In this document: piece after piece, positions 43,601-51,364 of the stretch
How the letters are laid out: each line of letters begins with the position of its first letter
Position numbering within the stretch: the stretch's first letter is position 1
From: Streptomyces sp. 3214.6
Lineage (GTDB): Bacteria; Actinomycetota; Actinomycetes; Streptomycetales; Streptomycetaceae
NCBI RefSeq assembly: GCF_900129855.1
Contig: NZ_LT670819.1
Span: 8,680,001-8,744,000 of the forward strand
Length of the DNA stretch: 64,000 nucleotides
Reading direction: 5' to 3'
The notes under the pieces: model-generated
What the model saw: the letters and a program-made list of their open reading frames with translations, nothing else
What the model was told of the DNA's origin: nothing
The model's database searches: none
Translations under genes and position numbers: made by a program

Positions 43601-46600
43601 GGGACAGCGCCCAGGCGACGGAACTGTGCGTGCTGGCTCGCTTCGACCGCGACCAGTACCTCGCCACCAAGGGCGTGATGCGGACCTTCCGCTACGTGGA
43701 ACCCCGGTTCATCGGGGCGCTCGACGGGCGAGGCCCCGCCAGGAACCGCCTCTTCATGGTCGCGGACGGCATCACACGCGACGCCGGCGGCACCTATCTC
43801 ACCCTGAAGCTGCCGGAGGCGGTACGCCAGCCCGAGGGCACCGAGCTGAAGGTGCGGGTGTATCCCCGTGACTTCTCCGTACGGCCCAACCTCCTGCCCC
43901 GCATCCACGACGAGGTCGGCGGCGATGGCAACGGCGCAGCCGAGGAGTCCGACCCGGCGCTGCGGTACCGGGGAGTCGTCTTCCTGGTCGAGGTGAGTCA
44001 GGGCACGACGCCCGGCACCTGGCGGGGCAGACTCACCTCCGCGCCCGCCAGGGACGCGCGCACGCTCGTCAGCGCCGTACGGCAGGCCGGAGGATCGCTG
44101 CTCGCGGTGGTCGCCGACGAACGGGGGCGCACGGTCGAGGTTCTGCCCGGTGTGGTCTTCGAACTGCCCCAGGACGCCTGGAAGTTCGCCGACGAGGTGG
44201 GCAAGGGCGGGATCGTCCGGCTCTACCCGCGCGGCGGCGAGGGACTGTTCGTCGGCCGGGCCCAGCGACCGGACCACGCCTATCTGCACCGGGAGGGCCG
44301 CGTCGCCGTCGTCGAGGAGTCGTCGAGCCTCGGCGACAGCCGCGCCGCGTTCCGGGTGCGCGGGCTGCCCGCCCTGTCCGTCGAAGTGGCCGAGGCCCTC
44401 GCGAGCCGCCTCCGCGACACCCGGCTGCCCCAGACCGCCGTGCTGCTGCGCTCCGGCGCCAAGGTGACGGCCGTGTCCCCCGGCCCCCGCGCCCAGGTGC
44501 GGGCCGCGAGGGTCGACACGACGAACAGGGACAGCGCGGAGGCCGTCCTCAGGCCCCTCCGGCTCGGCGGCAGCAAGCCGCCGGAGGGACCCGTCCCCTG
44601 GTCGCAGCTCAGCTTCGCCGACGGCTCCGTGGAAGACCTCCGCGCCCACTGGGCCAAGCCCCGGCCGGACGGCGCCGCCGGGGCCCGCGCCGCCGAGCGC
44701 CGACGCGCGCCCGTCTTCTTCGACGACGACGGCAACGGCGGCTGGACCCTGCGCTACCGGTCAGACCGGCTGCTGAGGAACTTCGCCCTGCCCGCGACCA
44801 CGCTGACCGAAGTGCCGCGGCCGGCCGGCTCCGCCTGGTACACCGTGGCCGGACCGGCCCGGGACAACAGGGGCGCCGCCTACGGCCTGTGGCTCGAACT
44901 GAGCCCCGGCGCCGTCATCGAGGTCCACGGCCGGCTGGTCATCGGGCCGTCCGGGCACCCACTGGCCGATCTCTCCTGGGACCGCTTCGGGCCGGGCGAC
45001 CAGGTGCGCCTGGAAGTCGTTCGGGGCGCGCTCGCCGCACCGCGCGAACTGCGGCTGTCGGACTGGCGTCCGGGCGCACGCGCCGCCTGGTCGGCCGGCC
45101 TGCGGGACCGGGTGTGGCTGCCCGTCCGACCGCTGCCCGGCAGGAACGGCGTCGAGCTGGGCGTGAGGCACTTCCGTTGCCGCTACCCCGTGATCGACCC
45201 CGCCGCCGCGCTCGCCCCGGGCGGCTTCCTGCACTCCGCGCTGACCGGGGCGACGGCGGTCGTCCTGGACAGCGCCGCCAACACCCTCTCCGGGGCCCCC
45301 GAAGCGGGTCCGGCGCCCGGCGACTGCGCCCTGCTCGGCCTCGACCCGCAGGGCGAGCCGACCCTCCTCGGCCTGCCGCACCGCCGGGTCGGGCTGAGCG
45401 AGGACGCGGCCGGATGGCCCGGCGGAGGCTGGCTGCGTGACCTGCTCGCCGACGGGCCGGAGGCGCTGCTGGAGCAGCTGGAGGGTCTGCCGGTGACCAT
45501 CGAGGAGTGGGGCGAGGAGGCCGTCATCGTGTCCCGCCGGCTCCAGCCGGCCGGGACGCTGCCGGAGAGAGCGACGATGCTGTGCACCGCGCTGGCCGAG
45601 ACCGGCGGCGACCTCGTGGTGCGCTGCGGGGGAGCACTGCATCTGCTGCCCCTGCGGGAGGTCGTGCCCGGCCTTCCGGAGCAACTCGCCGTCGAGGCCG
45701 CCCGCTTCCTCAGCGGCCGTGCGCCGCACGAGGAGCAGGAGAACAGGCGAGGCCAACGGCTGTGGTGTCAGTCGACGATCCCCGGCGACCGCGGTCGGCA
45801 GGACGGCGCCGCCCCGGTGCTCCACGTCCGCCTGCCGCTCGCCCCGCTGTCACCCCACGCGGACGAACTGCACGCCACACCGCGCGGCGTGCTGGTCCCG
45901 TCCGACGGGCCCGACCGCCCGCCGTACGGTCTGCTGCTGGAGGCGGACCGCGACCGGCGCTGGCACTGGATGCCGGCCGAGCGGGCCTCGTGGCTGCCCG
46001 ACCCCACGGCCGGGGAGCTGCGCGCCGCACTCGTCGACGGCGCACGGCCCGTGCGCGTCCGCCGGCTGGCCGACGACACGGTGTCGGTGCTGCACGTGCG
46101 CGACGTCGAGCGCGCGCGGCTCGCGCTGCGGCCGGGCACCCGGCTCCGGGTCGCCCCCGGCAAGGACCGGGAGCGGACGGCGGACGGACCGCGGCCGAGG
46201 GTGGCACGCGCCCTGCCCACCGGAGTCCTCGTGCAGCTGCGGCCCGCCCAGGAGGAAGGCGTACGGTCGGGCGAACAGCTGTGGTGCGAGGTGGAGCGGC
46301 TGGACACCGGGCACGGCCGGGGCACCGTCGGCGTGGTGCCGGTCGGCAGCCGCCGGCACCGGGTGGACCTGCCCAAACGCCTCGCCGTGGACTTCGCGAC
46401 GACCGCGGCCGCGCAGCAGGCGGCACTGCTCGCGACCTGCGCCGCCCAGGACGTCGTCGCCGAGGCGTATCTGTTGCCGCGCACACCCGAGGCCCCGCTC
46501 TCGCCCGACGCCCGCCAGGCCCTGCGGCGCTGGCTCACCGAGCACGGAGCGGCCGCGTACCACCTGATCGCCGATCCCGAGGCGGCCGACCTGGATCTGG

Positions 46601-47187
46601 AGTTGACGGACGTCCTGGCCGCGACCCTCCTGCTGGAGCGGCACGGCCGAAGCAGTCTGTTGCATGCCAGGGGCGCGGTCCTGCTCGCCCATCACCTGGG
46701 GCTGCGGGCGACCCGCTCGCTGCATGTGGAGCCGCTGGTCCGGTCCTGGGCCGCGCTCGAACGGCTGGCCGCCGACCCTCGTCTGGCGCGGCTCCGGTTC
46801 CCGGCCGAGCTGGACGACACCCAGCTGCACATCGTTCGCTCCTACGGCAACGGGCTGCTGAGCCAGACCGACGGCGCGGGAGACGAGCACACCGACGCGC
46901 CCGTGGCCCGTGCCGCTCTCGCGGCGGTGGGCGACCTGCCGCCGGGGGAGGACCTGTCGAAGGGCGCCGACTGGCTGTCACCGCTGGCGGCCCTGGGCCG
47001 GGCCCTGCACCCGCCGAAGGGCGAGGCCACCGCCCAGACCGAGCTGGATCCCGGCCAGCGCGACCAGTTGCACACCTCGCTGCGCAACTCCCTGAACGTC
47101 CCGATCCCGTTGCTGGCCCACACCGGCGCCGTCCCCGCCGCCCAGCGGGACCTCGCCCGACTCGTCCTTGAGGAGGACATGGAATGA
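37687..47187 (+). CDS. giant 3166-residue protein of unknown function, partner of the CHAT protease
   Basis: A single uninterrupted frame of 9.5 kb starting at GTG 37687 with GAGGAGAG just upstream. No signal peptide, no repeated membrane helices (one weak hydrophobic patch around LLAGIGTSAAVGIVPAALAG, ~1655-1680), no Walker, HNH, nuclease or protease motif seen. Residues 1-~1000 are mostly helical (EHQLAAAVEKLVECEPSLRL and similar). ~1000-2900 appears as many successive beta-rich modules of 80-150 residues (patterns such as VRVTVDGVPGDAV, GDQLVRLRYREE), perhaps OB- or S1-like. The last ~250 residues are helical again. Residue composition and codon bias fit real coding; the large antisense frames are shadows. 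Role unknown; possibly scaffold, RNA-binding sensor or protease substrate. Confidence 0.9.
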   Translation: MLAAWYLCSCLGLTIRQSADYLDILEILRSKKSDEHQLAAAVEKLVECEPSLRLHGLGHVLAAARRPEHGEQDDAEAGGGALGVAALAMATRLCEGLVEWAAPAQAGTRRKLNDLLKEALDGSHHPAYVERVAALLGECDQRARSVPTEAIPYQSVDGTVFETLALTLLVAAVAQDPDDAAKLCVGDDRPEVVTDALANRLGRLPLLVAVDAVLAASPEEADDAVRTAVWHAGQGSADLEPDLLTAAARSWFPARPQHGDPGSDEDPQDLEDLAKRFETELGTGLLLRGWAGDRRGVGARGKEVLARLGCGSDGLTDARVRTALWQLILWELFAEDAPAQALESAARWWGAPARYERRTLFDGTLAVLPSAEATDSERQTAVDWIGTMVRRPYRPGGAPEVTWSDDPDGLPPHVVCSPWMWRGDNRFSLKPKRESPTTWYRSWDHLDLLRVTALAPIAVRLLREAHDPVPTLDFDGRRPTDPAVAFLFHAKDVFTDPSCRFFLTALRTQSRPDDLTVDVRLAALVMHSHLTVGRAGRGLYPEVPVSLFADFLIDGPGDVSEAEEKTQWYQLFSRPAFNGARDWITDSAAGARLTGTGEAQGPRWFDGSVPHARRLLTTAVDRLLPIDRAEDGADAEKAQKEGKAARRQKHGSTKPFLRSLGEHFTPDLVTAAALAEIDRDWMAPDRLDQRVERHSGQRAAARRRGDAIPPGLSPDDLLVAERYPAQAWELNQENIELLVPDPFDPQEWQHYREPFERFLTDIGAVPLTLQTLRVAALLQAEQPETIRHSEEWLTSWQRLMDNVTHKNHLGRFIRRAALEMFRTPDRGVDAQDRVRRVLERVVGSVVAFSAEAPRYYQILLSEDALRPVPEAARPLPPEGMNRLRVQALYAIRRRNWHAQRASEATTGPWEVIEGRRSRDDVDAQVRAFVAAAATEKLTSDPGKTLGDTFVSSWERYALSLPGRPGDERADPRLVVARGVRHRTGEPWSGLGPCKLEPEESGRDGSGATDLGALSPDERQARLAAWRDALQSRTVLGMVCARDAAGAGVRINWGAGTPLSAEDGGKLEVGDPCVVQVVWDPARETWRQAEGDTARRAGRADPRDGEVRAARVRNDDGRVRVTVDGVPGDAVDGGAAAVLWEPDLSQVVARRGGSAAPDALATLARWDAATSRWLPVDRSLTELVAADLPYGDPDGPRATVLVYAGHAETDSPEESEARRFSTVAGRSYLLRPQDWVDPEALTAVLTPAARGPLAGEQDELQENGAAPAPGMLVYVALGEGPDPRLDLLPDPPAGAEGRWPALASGAGRDTRNVDWLALFDEPEARPWRATAHQVDTRADKTPLWQVQVDDLAGYPKGAGFPTRVTVEGVESGDGAERLFQPRPWDEQGARAARVLGDRLPVQRLEDAEQPPSGARFDAFWQIEPGDTFPVRSLGRPRATAPTVGATAGAGFPVLLERSGLLFEDRTVAGLTLSVTRVTPVPARSDRDAVPLPDRELCTRLGTSTPPDTGVEGVVVQLIPLLDGSVDSYDVWLRAPGEEPRLCALPAASFRAPVRDAGTTFRGTRTQDGWLFTPRQVRGTALHQVRKASAPPGGSWEFQGPVGRPGQQESALYTQRRTGEIVLAPPPAERPRTRVVVRVALGTCQVRSRQMSLLLAGIGTSAAVGIVPAALAGRIVAGKVPITGIHFELASDGPDEPMNGSPIALRRCFDVGPGPRTKQRAAPDRPRTEEDLWRQGYDAGKPLTETGALSGRTLTVRGHQIPVRRDDVPFVRAVRYSLNDVRALIVVENGDLVASTRQVPPLDAAQFAHYLSTTLSAKKGRVCELRRRLHYVGTFRQGGETLWHFEWGRGYTVALRPGELTCDGKPCGEAFPLFHGDQLVRLRYREEASGRVTVDFRSGDIRVQAGTRVAQEAQDDGFVHQVTVFADPSTGEVRIRRVRLTPRFLPRADERFQDVNIAAHLSRSDREKVLRLLGDSAQATELCVLARFDRDQYLATKGVMRTFRYVEPRFIGALDGRGPARNRLFMVADGITRDAGGTYLTLKLPEAVRQPEGTELKVRVYPRDFSVRPNLLPRIHDEVGGDGNGAAEESDPALRYRGVVFLVEVSQGTTPGTWRGRLTSAPARDARTLVSAVRQAGGSLLAVVADERGRTVEVLPGVVFELPQDAWKFADEVGKGGIVRLYPRGGEGLFVGRAQRPDHAYLHREGRVAVVEESSSLGDSRAAFRVRGLPALSVEVAEALASRLRDTRLPQTAVLLRSGAKVTAVSPGPRAQVRAARVDTTNRDSAEAVLRPLRLGGSKPPEGPVPWSQLSFADGSVEDLRAHWAKPRPDGAAGARAAERRRAPVFFDDDGNGGWTLRYRSDRLLRNFALPATTLTEVPRPAGSAWYTVAGPARDNRGAAYGLWLELSPGAVIEVHGRLVIGPSGHPLADLSWDRFGPGDQVRLEVVRGALAAPRELRLSDWRPGARAAWSAGLRDRVWLPVRPLPGRNGVELGVRHFRCRYPVIDPAAALAPGGFLHSALTGATAVVLDSAANTLSGAPEAGPAPGDCALLGLDPQGEPTLLGLPHRRVGLSEDAAGWPGGGWLRDLLADGPEALLEQLEGLPVTIEEWGEEAVIVSRRLQPAGTLPERATMLCTALAETGGDLVVRCGGALHLLPLREVVPGLPEQLAVEAARFLSGRAPHEEQENRRGQRLWCQSTIPGDRGRQDGAAPVLHVRLPLAPLSPHADELHATPRGVLVPSDGPDRPPYGLLLEADRDRRWHWMPAERASWLPDPTAGELRAALVDGARPVRVRRLADDTVSVLHVRDVERARLALRPGTRLRVAPGKDRERTADGPRPRVARALPTGVLVQLRPAQEEGVRSGEQLWCEVERLDTGHGRGTVGVVPVGSRRHRVDLPKRLAVDFATTAAAQQAALLATCAAQDVVAEAYLLPRTPEAPLSPDARQALRRWLTEHGAAAYHLIADPEAADLDLELTDVLAATLLLERHGRSSLLHARGAVLLAHHLGLRATRSLHVEPLVRSWAALERLAADPRLARLRFPAELDDTQLHIVRSYGNGLLSQTDGAGDEHTDAPVARAALAAVGDLPPGEDLSKGADWLSPLAALGRALHPPKGEATAQTELDPGQRDQLHTSLRNSLNVPIPLLAHTGAVPAAQRDLARLVLEEDME

Positions 47188-47271
47188 ACGGCCACGGCCG
47201 CTGACCCGTATCTCTTCGCGAACGCCCGGCCACAGGCGTGGCCGGGAAGCGCGCCGAAAACGGAGTTGTAC

Positions 47272-47715
47272 GTGCTTCAGCAGTCCACGGCCCGCCTTGT
47301 GCGCGGCGCCGCACTGGCCGGCAGCCTGGCCCTGCTTCCCCTTACCACCGCGTGCAGCGGCGGCGAGGACGACGCGTCCGCGAAGAGCACGCCGGCGCCC
47401 CCTGCGGTGACCGCCGCTCCGGCGGCCGGGGTCGTGGCGCCGGCGAAGGTCGAGGTGATCGCCGGCCTGACCGGCTGCACCGCCAAGATCCGCATCGAGG
47501 CGGACGAGCTGCGCCAGGGCGTCTGCCACACGGCGGAGGCCGACTACCTCATCACCACCTTCCCCGAGGAGCAGCACAAGGAGACCTGGCTGGAGTCCGC
47601 CAGCATCTACGGCGGCAAGTACCTCGTGGGCTCCCGCTGGGTCGTCAGCGCCCAGCCGAAGCTGCTGGAGCAGTTCCGGCCCAAACTCGGCGGCACCATC
47701 CAGCAGTTGGGCTGA
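47272..47715 (+). CDS. small secreted lipoprotein, unknown function
   Basis: 147 residues from GTG 47272 (GGAG six bases before it). Signal peptide with lipobox LTTAC (Cys28), an Ala/Pro/Thr spacer (~35-60), then a compact domain beginning KVEVIAGLTGCTAKIRIEAD with two cysteines (CTAKIR...GVCHTA) that may form a disulfide. The domain ends LLEQFRPKLGGTIQQLG. It lies 84 bases after the giant gene, possibly in its operon or the first gene outside it. Confidence 0.75.
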   Translation: MLQQSTARLVRGAALAGSLALLPLTTACSGGEDDASAKSTPAPPAVTAAPAAGVVAPAKVEVIAGLTGCTAKIRIEADELRQGVCHTAEADYLITTFPEEQHKETWLESASIYGGKYLVGSRWVVSAQPKLLEQFRPKLGGTIQQLG

Positions 47716-47720
47716 GCCCG

Positions 47721-47778
47721 TCAGCTCTTGAACACGACGACATAGCCGGCGCGGGCCGTCAGGGGCGCGGCCAGGGGC
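47721..47778 (-). pseudogene. C-terminal stub of a lost minus-strand gene
   Basis: On the minus strand the last residues read VWPPLAAPLTARAGYVVVFK, then Ser and a stop, plausible as the C-terminus of a protein, but the frame is interrupted upstream by unrelated sequence on the other strand (the MFS fragment). Only about 20 codons survive; the family cannot be identified. Confidence 0.4.
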
Positions 47779-47955
47779 GGCCACACCTTCGCCTCCGAGG
47801 ACGGCTTCCGCACCGCGCTCCTCGTCGGCGTCGGACTCGCCCTGGTCTCCGCGGCCATCGCCGCCGTCATCCCCGCCGCCCGCACCACGGCGGCCGACGA
47901 GGACGCGACCGACCCGACCGACCACGCCCTCGCGCCGGAGCAGGCCGAGGTCTGA
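47779..47955 (+). pseudogene. C-terminal fragment of an MFS transporter
   Basis: The frame reads GHTFASEDGFRTALLVGVGL, continues through a final hydrophobic helix (ALVSAAIAAVIPAA) and ends with an acidic tail and TGA at 47953. This is the usual last helix of a DHA2-type multidrug MFS protein; the other ~450 residues are missing. It abuts the stub of a minus-strand gene, so this is a deletion or recombination junction. The two-component system that follows may once have controlled it. Confidence 0.65.
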
Positions 47956-47965
47956 GCCGCGGGAG

Positions 47966-48007
47966 ACGACGAGGGGGCACCCGCGTTGCCGGGTGCCCCC
48001 TCGTCGT
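47966..48007. terminator. 18-bp bidirectional terminator hairpin
   Basis: 47966-47983 pairs perfectly with 47990-48007 across a 6-base loop; the core is GAGGGGGCACCCG. It separates the MFS fragment (plus strand) from the response regulator (minus strand), five bases after the regulator stop. Confidence 0.85.
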
Positions 48008-48012
48008 ACGTC

Positions 48013-48663
48013 TCACGCGAGGTCCAGCAGCCCCCGGCGCACCGCCTCCGACACCGCGGACGCGCGGTTGTCCGCGCCCAGCTTGCGGTAGACCCGCACG
48101 AGGTGCGTCTTGACGGTGGCCTCGCTCAGGAACAGGGCCTCGGCGATGGAACGGTTGCTCAGCCCGTCCGCCAGCAGCCGCACCACCTCCACCTCCCGCC
48201 CACTCAACACCCGCTCCGGAGCGGGCACTTGGGCGACCAGCTCACCCACCACGTCCGCGGCGAGGCCGAGCGCTCCGGCGGCCGCGCCGCGCACGGCCCG
48301 GAACAGCTCCTCGGGCGGACCGGCCTTCAGGACATAGCCCCGCGCCCCCGCCTCCAGCGCCCGCACGACATCGACCCGCCCCGAGTAACTCGTCAGCATC
48401 ACCACAGGGACGTCCGGCACCGCGACCCGCAGTCTGCGCACCGCCTCGATCCCGTCGATCCCGGCCCCGCCGCCGCCCGCGAACCGCAGATCCATCAGCA
48501 CCACGTCCGGGACCAGCGCAGCCGCCAGCCGCACGGCCTCCTCCCCGGCGCTCGCCTCGGCGACCACCTCCAGGTCCGGCTCACCTTCCAGCAGCGCGCG
48601 CAGCCCGGCCCGGACGACGGCGTGGTCGTCCGCCAGCAGCAGACGCAACGCGGCGCCGGTCAC
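48013..48663 (-). CDS. NarL/LuxR-family response regulator
   Basis: 216 residues. Receiver domain ~7-125 with acidic pocket DD (12-13), phosphoacceptor Asp58 in VVLMDLRF and Lys in GYVLKAG. The LuxR-type HTH is at ~150-215 (LSGREVEVVRLLADGLSNRS, then LFLSEATVKTHLVRVYRKL). An unusual Gly-rich insert (GGGGAG) follows Asp58. GTG start overlaps the kinase stop (GTGA), the standard coupling of kinase-regulator pairs. The likely original target is the now-truncated MFS gene beside it. Confidence 0.93.
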   Translation of the reverse strand: MTGAALRLLLADDHAVVRAGLRALLEGEPDLEVVAEASAGEEAVRLAAALVPDVVLMDLRFAGGGGAGIDGIEAVRRLRVAVPDVPVVMLTSYSGRVDVVRALEAGARGYVLKAGPPEELFRAVRGAAAGALGLAADVVGELVAQVPAPERVLSGREVEVVRLLADGLSNRSIAEALFLSEATVKTHLVRVYRKLGADNRASAVSEAVRRGLLDLA

Positions 48664-49922
48664 CGGCCGGCCACCGCACTCGGCGCGCCCACCGGCGGCC
48701 GGACCGGCGACGACGTGGGCACCGTGGCCCGCACCCAGGTACCCCGTCGGGGCGCGCTGCCGACCTCCAGATCGCCGCCGCACTCGCGCAGCCGGGTCCG
48801 GGCCGCCGGAAGTCCGAGCCCGCGGCCCGGACCCGAAGCGAAAGCGCCCCGGGCCGCGTCGAACCCCGCTCCGTCGTCCCGTACTTCGAGCTCCACCCGG
48901 TCGGCATGCCGGTGCAGGGTGACCAGGACGTTCCCGGCGCGGGCGTGTTCGCGCACGTTGGCCAGGGTGCTCTGGGCGACCCGGAACAGGGTCGCGGCCG
49001 TCCGGCCGTCCACGGCGGGGCGGGGCGCGCCCAGCGACCGGAACCGCACCCGGGCCGCCGCCCCTTCCGCCTGCGCGCGAGCGCACAGCAGCCGCAGCGC
49101 GCCTTCCAGACCGGCCTCGTCGACGGCGGACGGCGTCAGGTCGCGGATGATCCTGCGGGTCTCCGCGAGGTTGGCGTGCAGACCGTCGGCGACGGCCCGG
49201 ACCCGGGTCCGCGCCACGTCCGGACGGGTGTCCCAGTCACGCTCCGCCGCCTGCAGCAGCATGACGCCGCCGGCGAGTTCCTGGGCCAGTGTGTCGTGCA
49301 GGTCCCGGGCGATCCGGGTCCGTTCCGCCAGCACCCCGGCCTCACGCTGCTGCCGGGCGAGGACGTCCCGGGTGCCCCGCAACTCCTCCACGAGCCGCAG
49401 CCGTTCGGCGGCGTCGCGCTGCTGCGTGCGGTAGAGGGACACCGTGCCCCACACCGCGGCCACCGGGATCAGCACGATCTCCGGATCGAACTGACCGCCG
49501 CTGCGGATGAGTTGACCGGCCAGCACGACCGTGAGCGCGGCCACCGCCACCGCGGCCGCCCGGCGGCCGAGCGCGCGCAGCGCCACACAGGCCAGCGGCA
49601 CCGCGCACCACACGTAGGCCGCGGTGAGCGACGCGGGAGCGAGCAGGACGAGCACCGTCCACAGCGCCAGCAGCGCCGCGATCCACACCGGCCGACCGAA
49701 CCGCCCCAGCCGGTCCCACGCCGCGAGCCCACCCGCGTACACCAGCGCCAGCAGCCCGCTGACGGACACGATGTCCCAGCACAGACCGATCCTCAGCTGC
49801 TCCAGCCGCACGAGACCGGCGCCGACGACGAGGAAGAACGTCAGATGCGACAGACGGGCCAACGCTCCCCGGCTTCCGCGGGCGGTCCGCACTGAGGAAG
49901 GGACGGGAGCGTGGTCGGACAC
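48660..49922 (-). CDS. NarL-type sensor histidine kinase
   Basis: 420 residues. About five membrane helices in ~25-165, then a dimerisation domain with the phospho-His in ERTRIARDLHDTLAQELAGG (His209). The HATPase domain shows VREHARAGNVLV (N box) and DDGAGFD, then GRGLGLPAARTRL. No extracytoplasmic sensor domain, so it may sense within the membrane. It is transcribed first, followed by its regulator with a 4-base overlap. GTG 49922 is the start. Confidence 0.92.
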   Translation of the reverse strand: MSDHAPVPSSVRTARGSRGALARLSHLTFFLVVGAGLVRLEQLRIGLCWDIVSVSGLLALVYAGGLAAWDRLGRFGRPVWIAALLALWTVLVLLAPASLTAAYVWCAVPLACVALRALGRRAAAVAVAALTVVLAGQLIRSGGQFDPEIVLIPVAAVWGTVSLYRTQQRDAAERLRLVEELRGTRDVLARQQREAGVLAERTRIARDLHDTLAQELAGGVMLLQAAERDWDTRPDVARTRVRAVADGLHANLAETRRIIRDLTPSAVDEAGLEGALRLLCARAQAEGAAARVRFRSLGAPRPAVDGRTAATLFRVAQSTLANVREHARAGNVLVTLHRHADRVELEVRDDGAGFDAARGAFASGPGRGLGLPAARTRLRECGGDLEVGSAPRRGTWVRATVPTSSPVRPPVGAPSAVAGR

Positions 49923-50026
49923 GGCAGAAACCCCTTGGACGCCCTTGGACGATGATCCGTTCGAACAGGGGTGCCGAGTCTATCCGTCGGCTGTAGGGCC
50001 GGTGTGAGGACGGCGGGTGCCGTCGG

Positions 50027-51178
50027 TCACGCCCCCGGGTGCAGCCCGAGCACGCCCGGCGTCGGCTCGCCCTTGACCTCGCCGAAGTACAGCGCGAACG
50101 TCTGCTTCAGACGCTCCACCTCGGCCCGGTCGGACATGAAACGGGGGAAGCCGTCGACGTTGGCGTTGCGGTACTCCCACACCGGCTTCAGACCCGTCGG
50201 GGGAGTGACGTCGGTGCGCACCGACCAGCCGCTGAACGAGTTCTGCTGGACGGCCGTGGACAGCTGCCAGTTGAGGTAGAGCTTCGCGGCCGTGGAGTTC
50301 TTCGCCGCCTTGAGGATCGCCGCCCGCTGGCCCCACGCCATGAACGGGGCGCTGTCGGGCAGGACCCACTTCACGGGGCCCGTGCCCAGGGGCGCGCCAG
50401 AGCCGCCGACGCCGATCGCGTACTGCCCGGAGCCCACGGCCTCGCCGGGCGAGTTGCTGCCGCGCGCGAAGCGGACGTCCTGCGCGGCCAGCTTGGCCAC
50501 CCAGTCCCAGCCGTAGTGCTTGACGTAGAGCGAGTACAGGAACAGGACGGCGTCGTCGTCGTGCGGGAACGACGAGGCGATCTTCCCCTTCCACTTCGGG
50601 TCGACCAGGTCCAGCGGCGTGCGCGGCGCGTCCGAACCCACAGCGGCCGTGCCGTACATGAAGCTGAAGCCGATCGCTCCGATGGCGACCCACGCGCCCT
50701 GCGGGTCCTTGAACTGCTCGTGGACCTTCGAGAACCCGGCGGGACTGTAGTGCAGCAGTCGGCCCTGGGCCTTCCAGCGGGTGAAGTCCTGCAGGGTCTG
50801 CAACTGGACGACGTCGGGGACGAGGGTGCCGGTGGCGAACTGGTTGTCGACGCGTACGTCGTGGTACTTGCTGTAGTCGACGATCAGCTTCAGGTCGATG
50901 CCCGGGAAGGCCTTCAGGAAGGCCGCCTTGGTGCCGTCCTGCTGGGTCGGGGTGTCCCCGCCGGCGTAGACGACGAGCTTGCCGCCTTCCGCGAGCGCGG
51001 CCTGGTACAGCTCGTCGAGCGACCTGCTCTCCTCCGCGCCGGAACCGGTCCGACGGGGGGACGTGGACGACGCGGTCGCGGTGGCCGCGGACGCGGGGGC
51101 GGCGCCGAGGGCGCCGAGGCCGAGGGCGGCGCCCGCCCCGGTCGCGAGGAGACGCCTTCTGCTGGGGAATCCGGACAT
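50027..51178 (-). CDS. orphan Tat-exported ABC substrate-binding protein (Fe3+/polyamine-like family)
   Basis: 383 residues. Tat signal SRRRLLATGAGAALGLGALG with cleavage near ASAA, no lipobox Cys. The mature part resembles family 1/6 binding proteins of the iron(III)/spermidine cluster: KLVVYAGGDTP, TLVPDVVQLQTL, DPKWKGKIASSFPHDDDA. No permease or ATPase is adjacent, so it either serves a remote transporter or acts as a free sensor. A 22-bp palindrome lies 131 bases upstream and a PucR-like regulator beyond it on the same strand. Confidence 0.85.
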   Translation of the reverse strand: MSGFPSRRRLLATGAGAALGLGALGAAPASAATATASSTSPRRTGSGAEESRSLDELYQAALAEGGKLVVYAGGDTPTQQDGTKAAFLKAFPGIDLKLIVDYSKYHDVRVDNQFATGTLVPDVVQLQTLQDFTRWKAQGRLLHYSPAGFSKVHEQFKDPQGAWVAIGAIGFSFMYGTAAVGSDAPRTPLDLVDPKWKGKIASSFPHDDDAVLFLYSLYVKHYGWDWVAKLAAQDVRFARGSNSPGEAVGSGQYAIGVGGSGAPLGTGPVKWVLPDSAPFMAWGQRAAILKAAKNSTAAKLYLNWQLSTAVQQNSFSGWSVRTDVTPPTGLKPVWEYRNANVDGFPRFMSDRAEVERLKQTFALYFGEVKGEPTPGVLGLHPGA

Positions 51179-51308
51179 GGTGGGGAGACCTCTCAGGACT
51201 CGGAGGGGGGTGAGGACCGGGCGCCACGGTCGAGGTCGAGTCTGCCGGGCCCGACGACCGGTCCGCGTCGTCCGGACGGCGCGGACGACGGGCGTACGGT
51301 CGAATCCC

Positions 51309-51330
51309 CGTTCAACCGATCGGTTGAACG
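51309..51330. promoter_or_regulatory. perfect 22-bp palindrome upstream of the orphan binding protein
   Basis: CGTTCAACCGA followed immediately by its exact reverse complement. It lies between the PucR-like gene end (51365) and the binding-protein start (51178). The size and symmetry fit a homodimeric repressor operator, for example TetR-type; the cognate regulator is unknown. Confidence 0.65.
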
Positions 51331-51364
51331 CCTCTGCGGCCGCCCCGTCCTCGCGGGAGCGCCG

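Noticed and set aside
40435..44649. 1404-codon open frame on the minus strand opposite the giant gene
   Set aside because: Same antisense effect; composition typical of shadow frames and it ends at no gene boundary.
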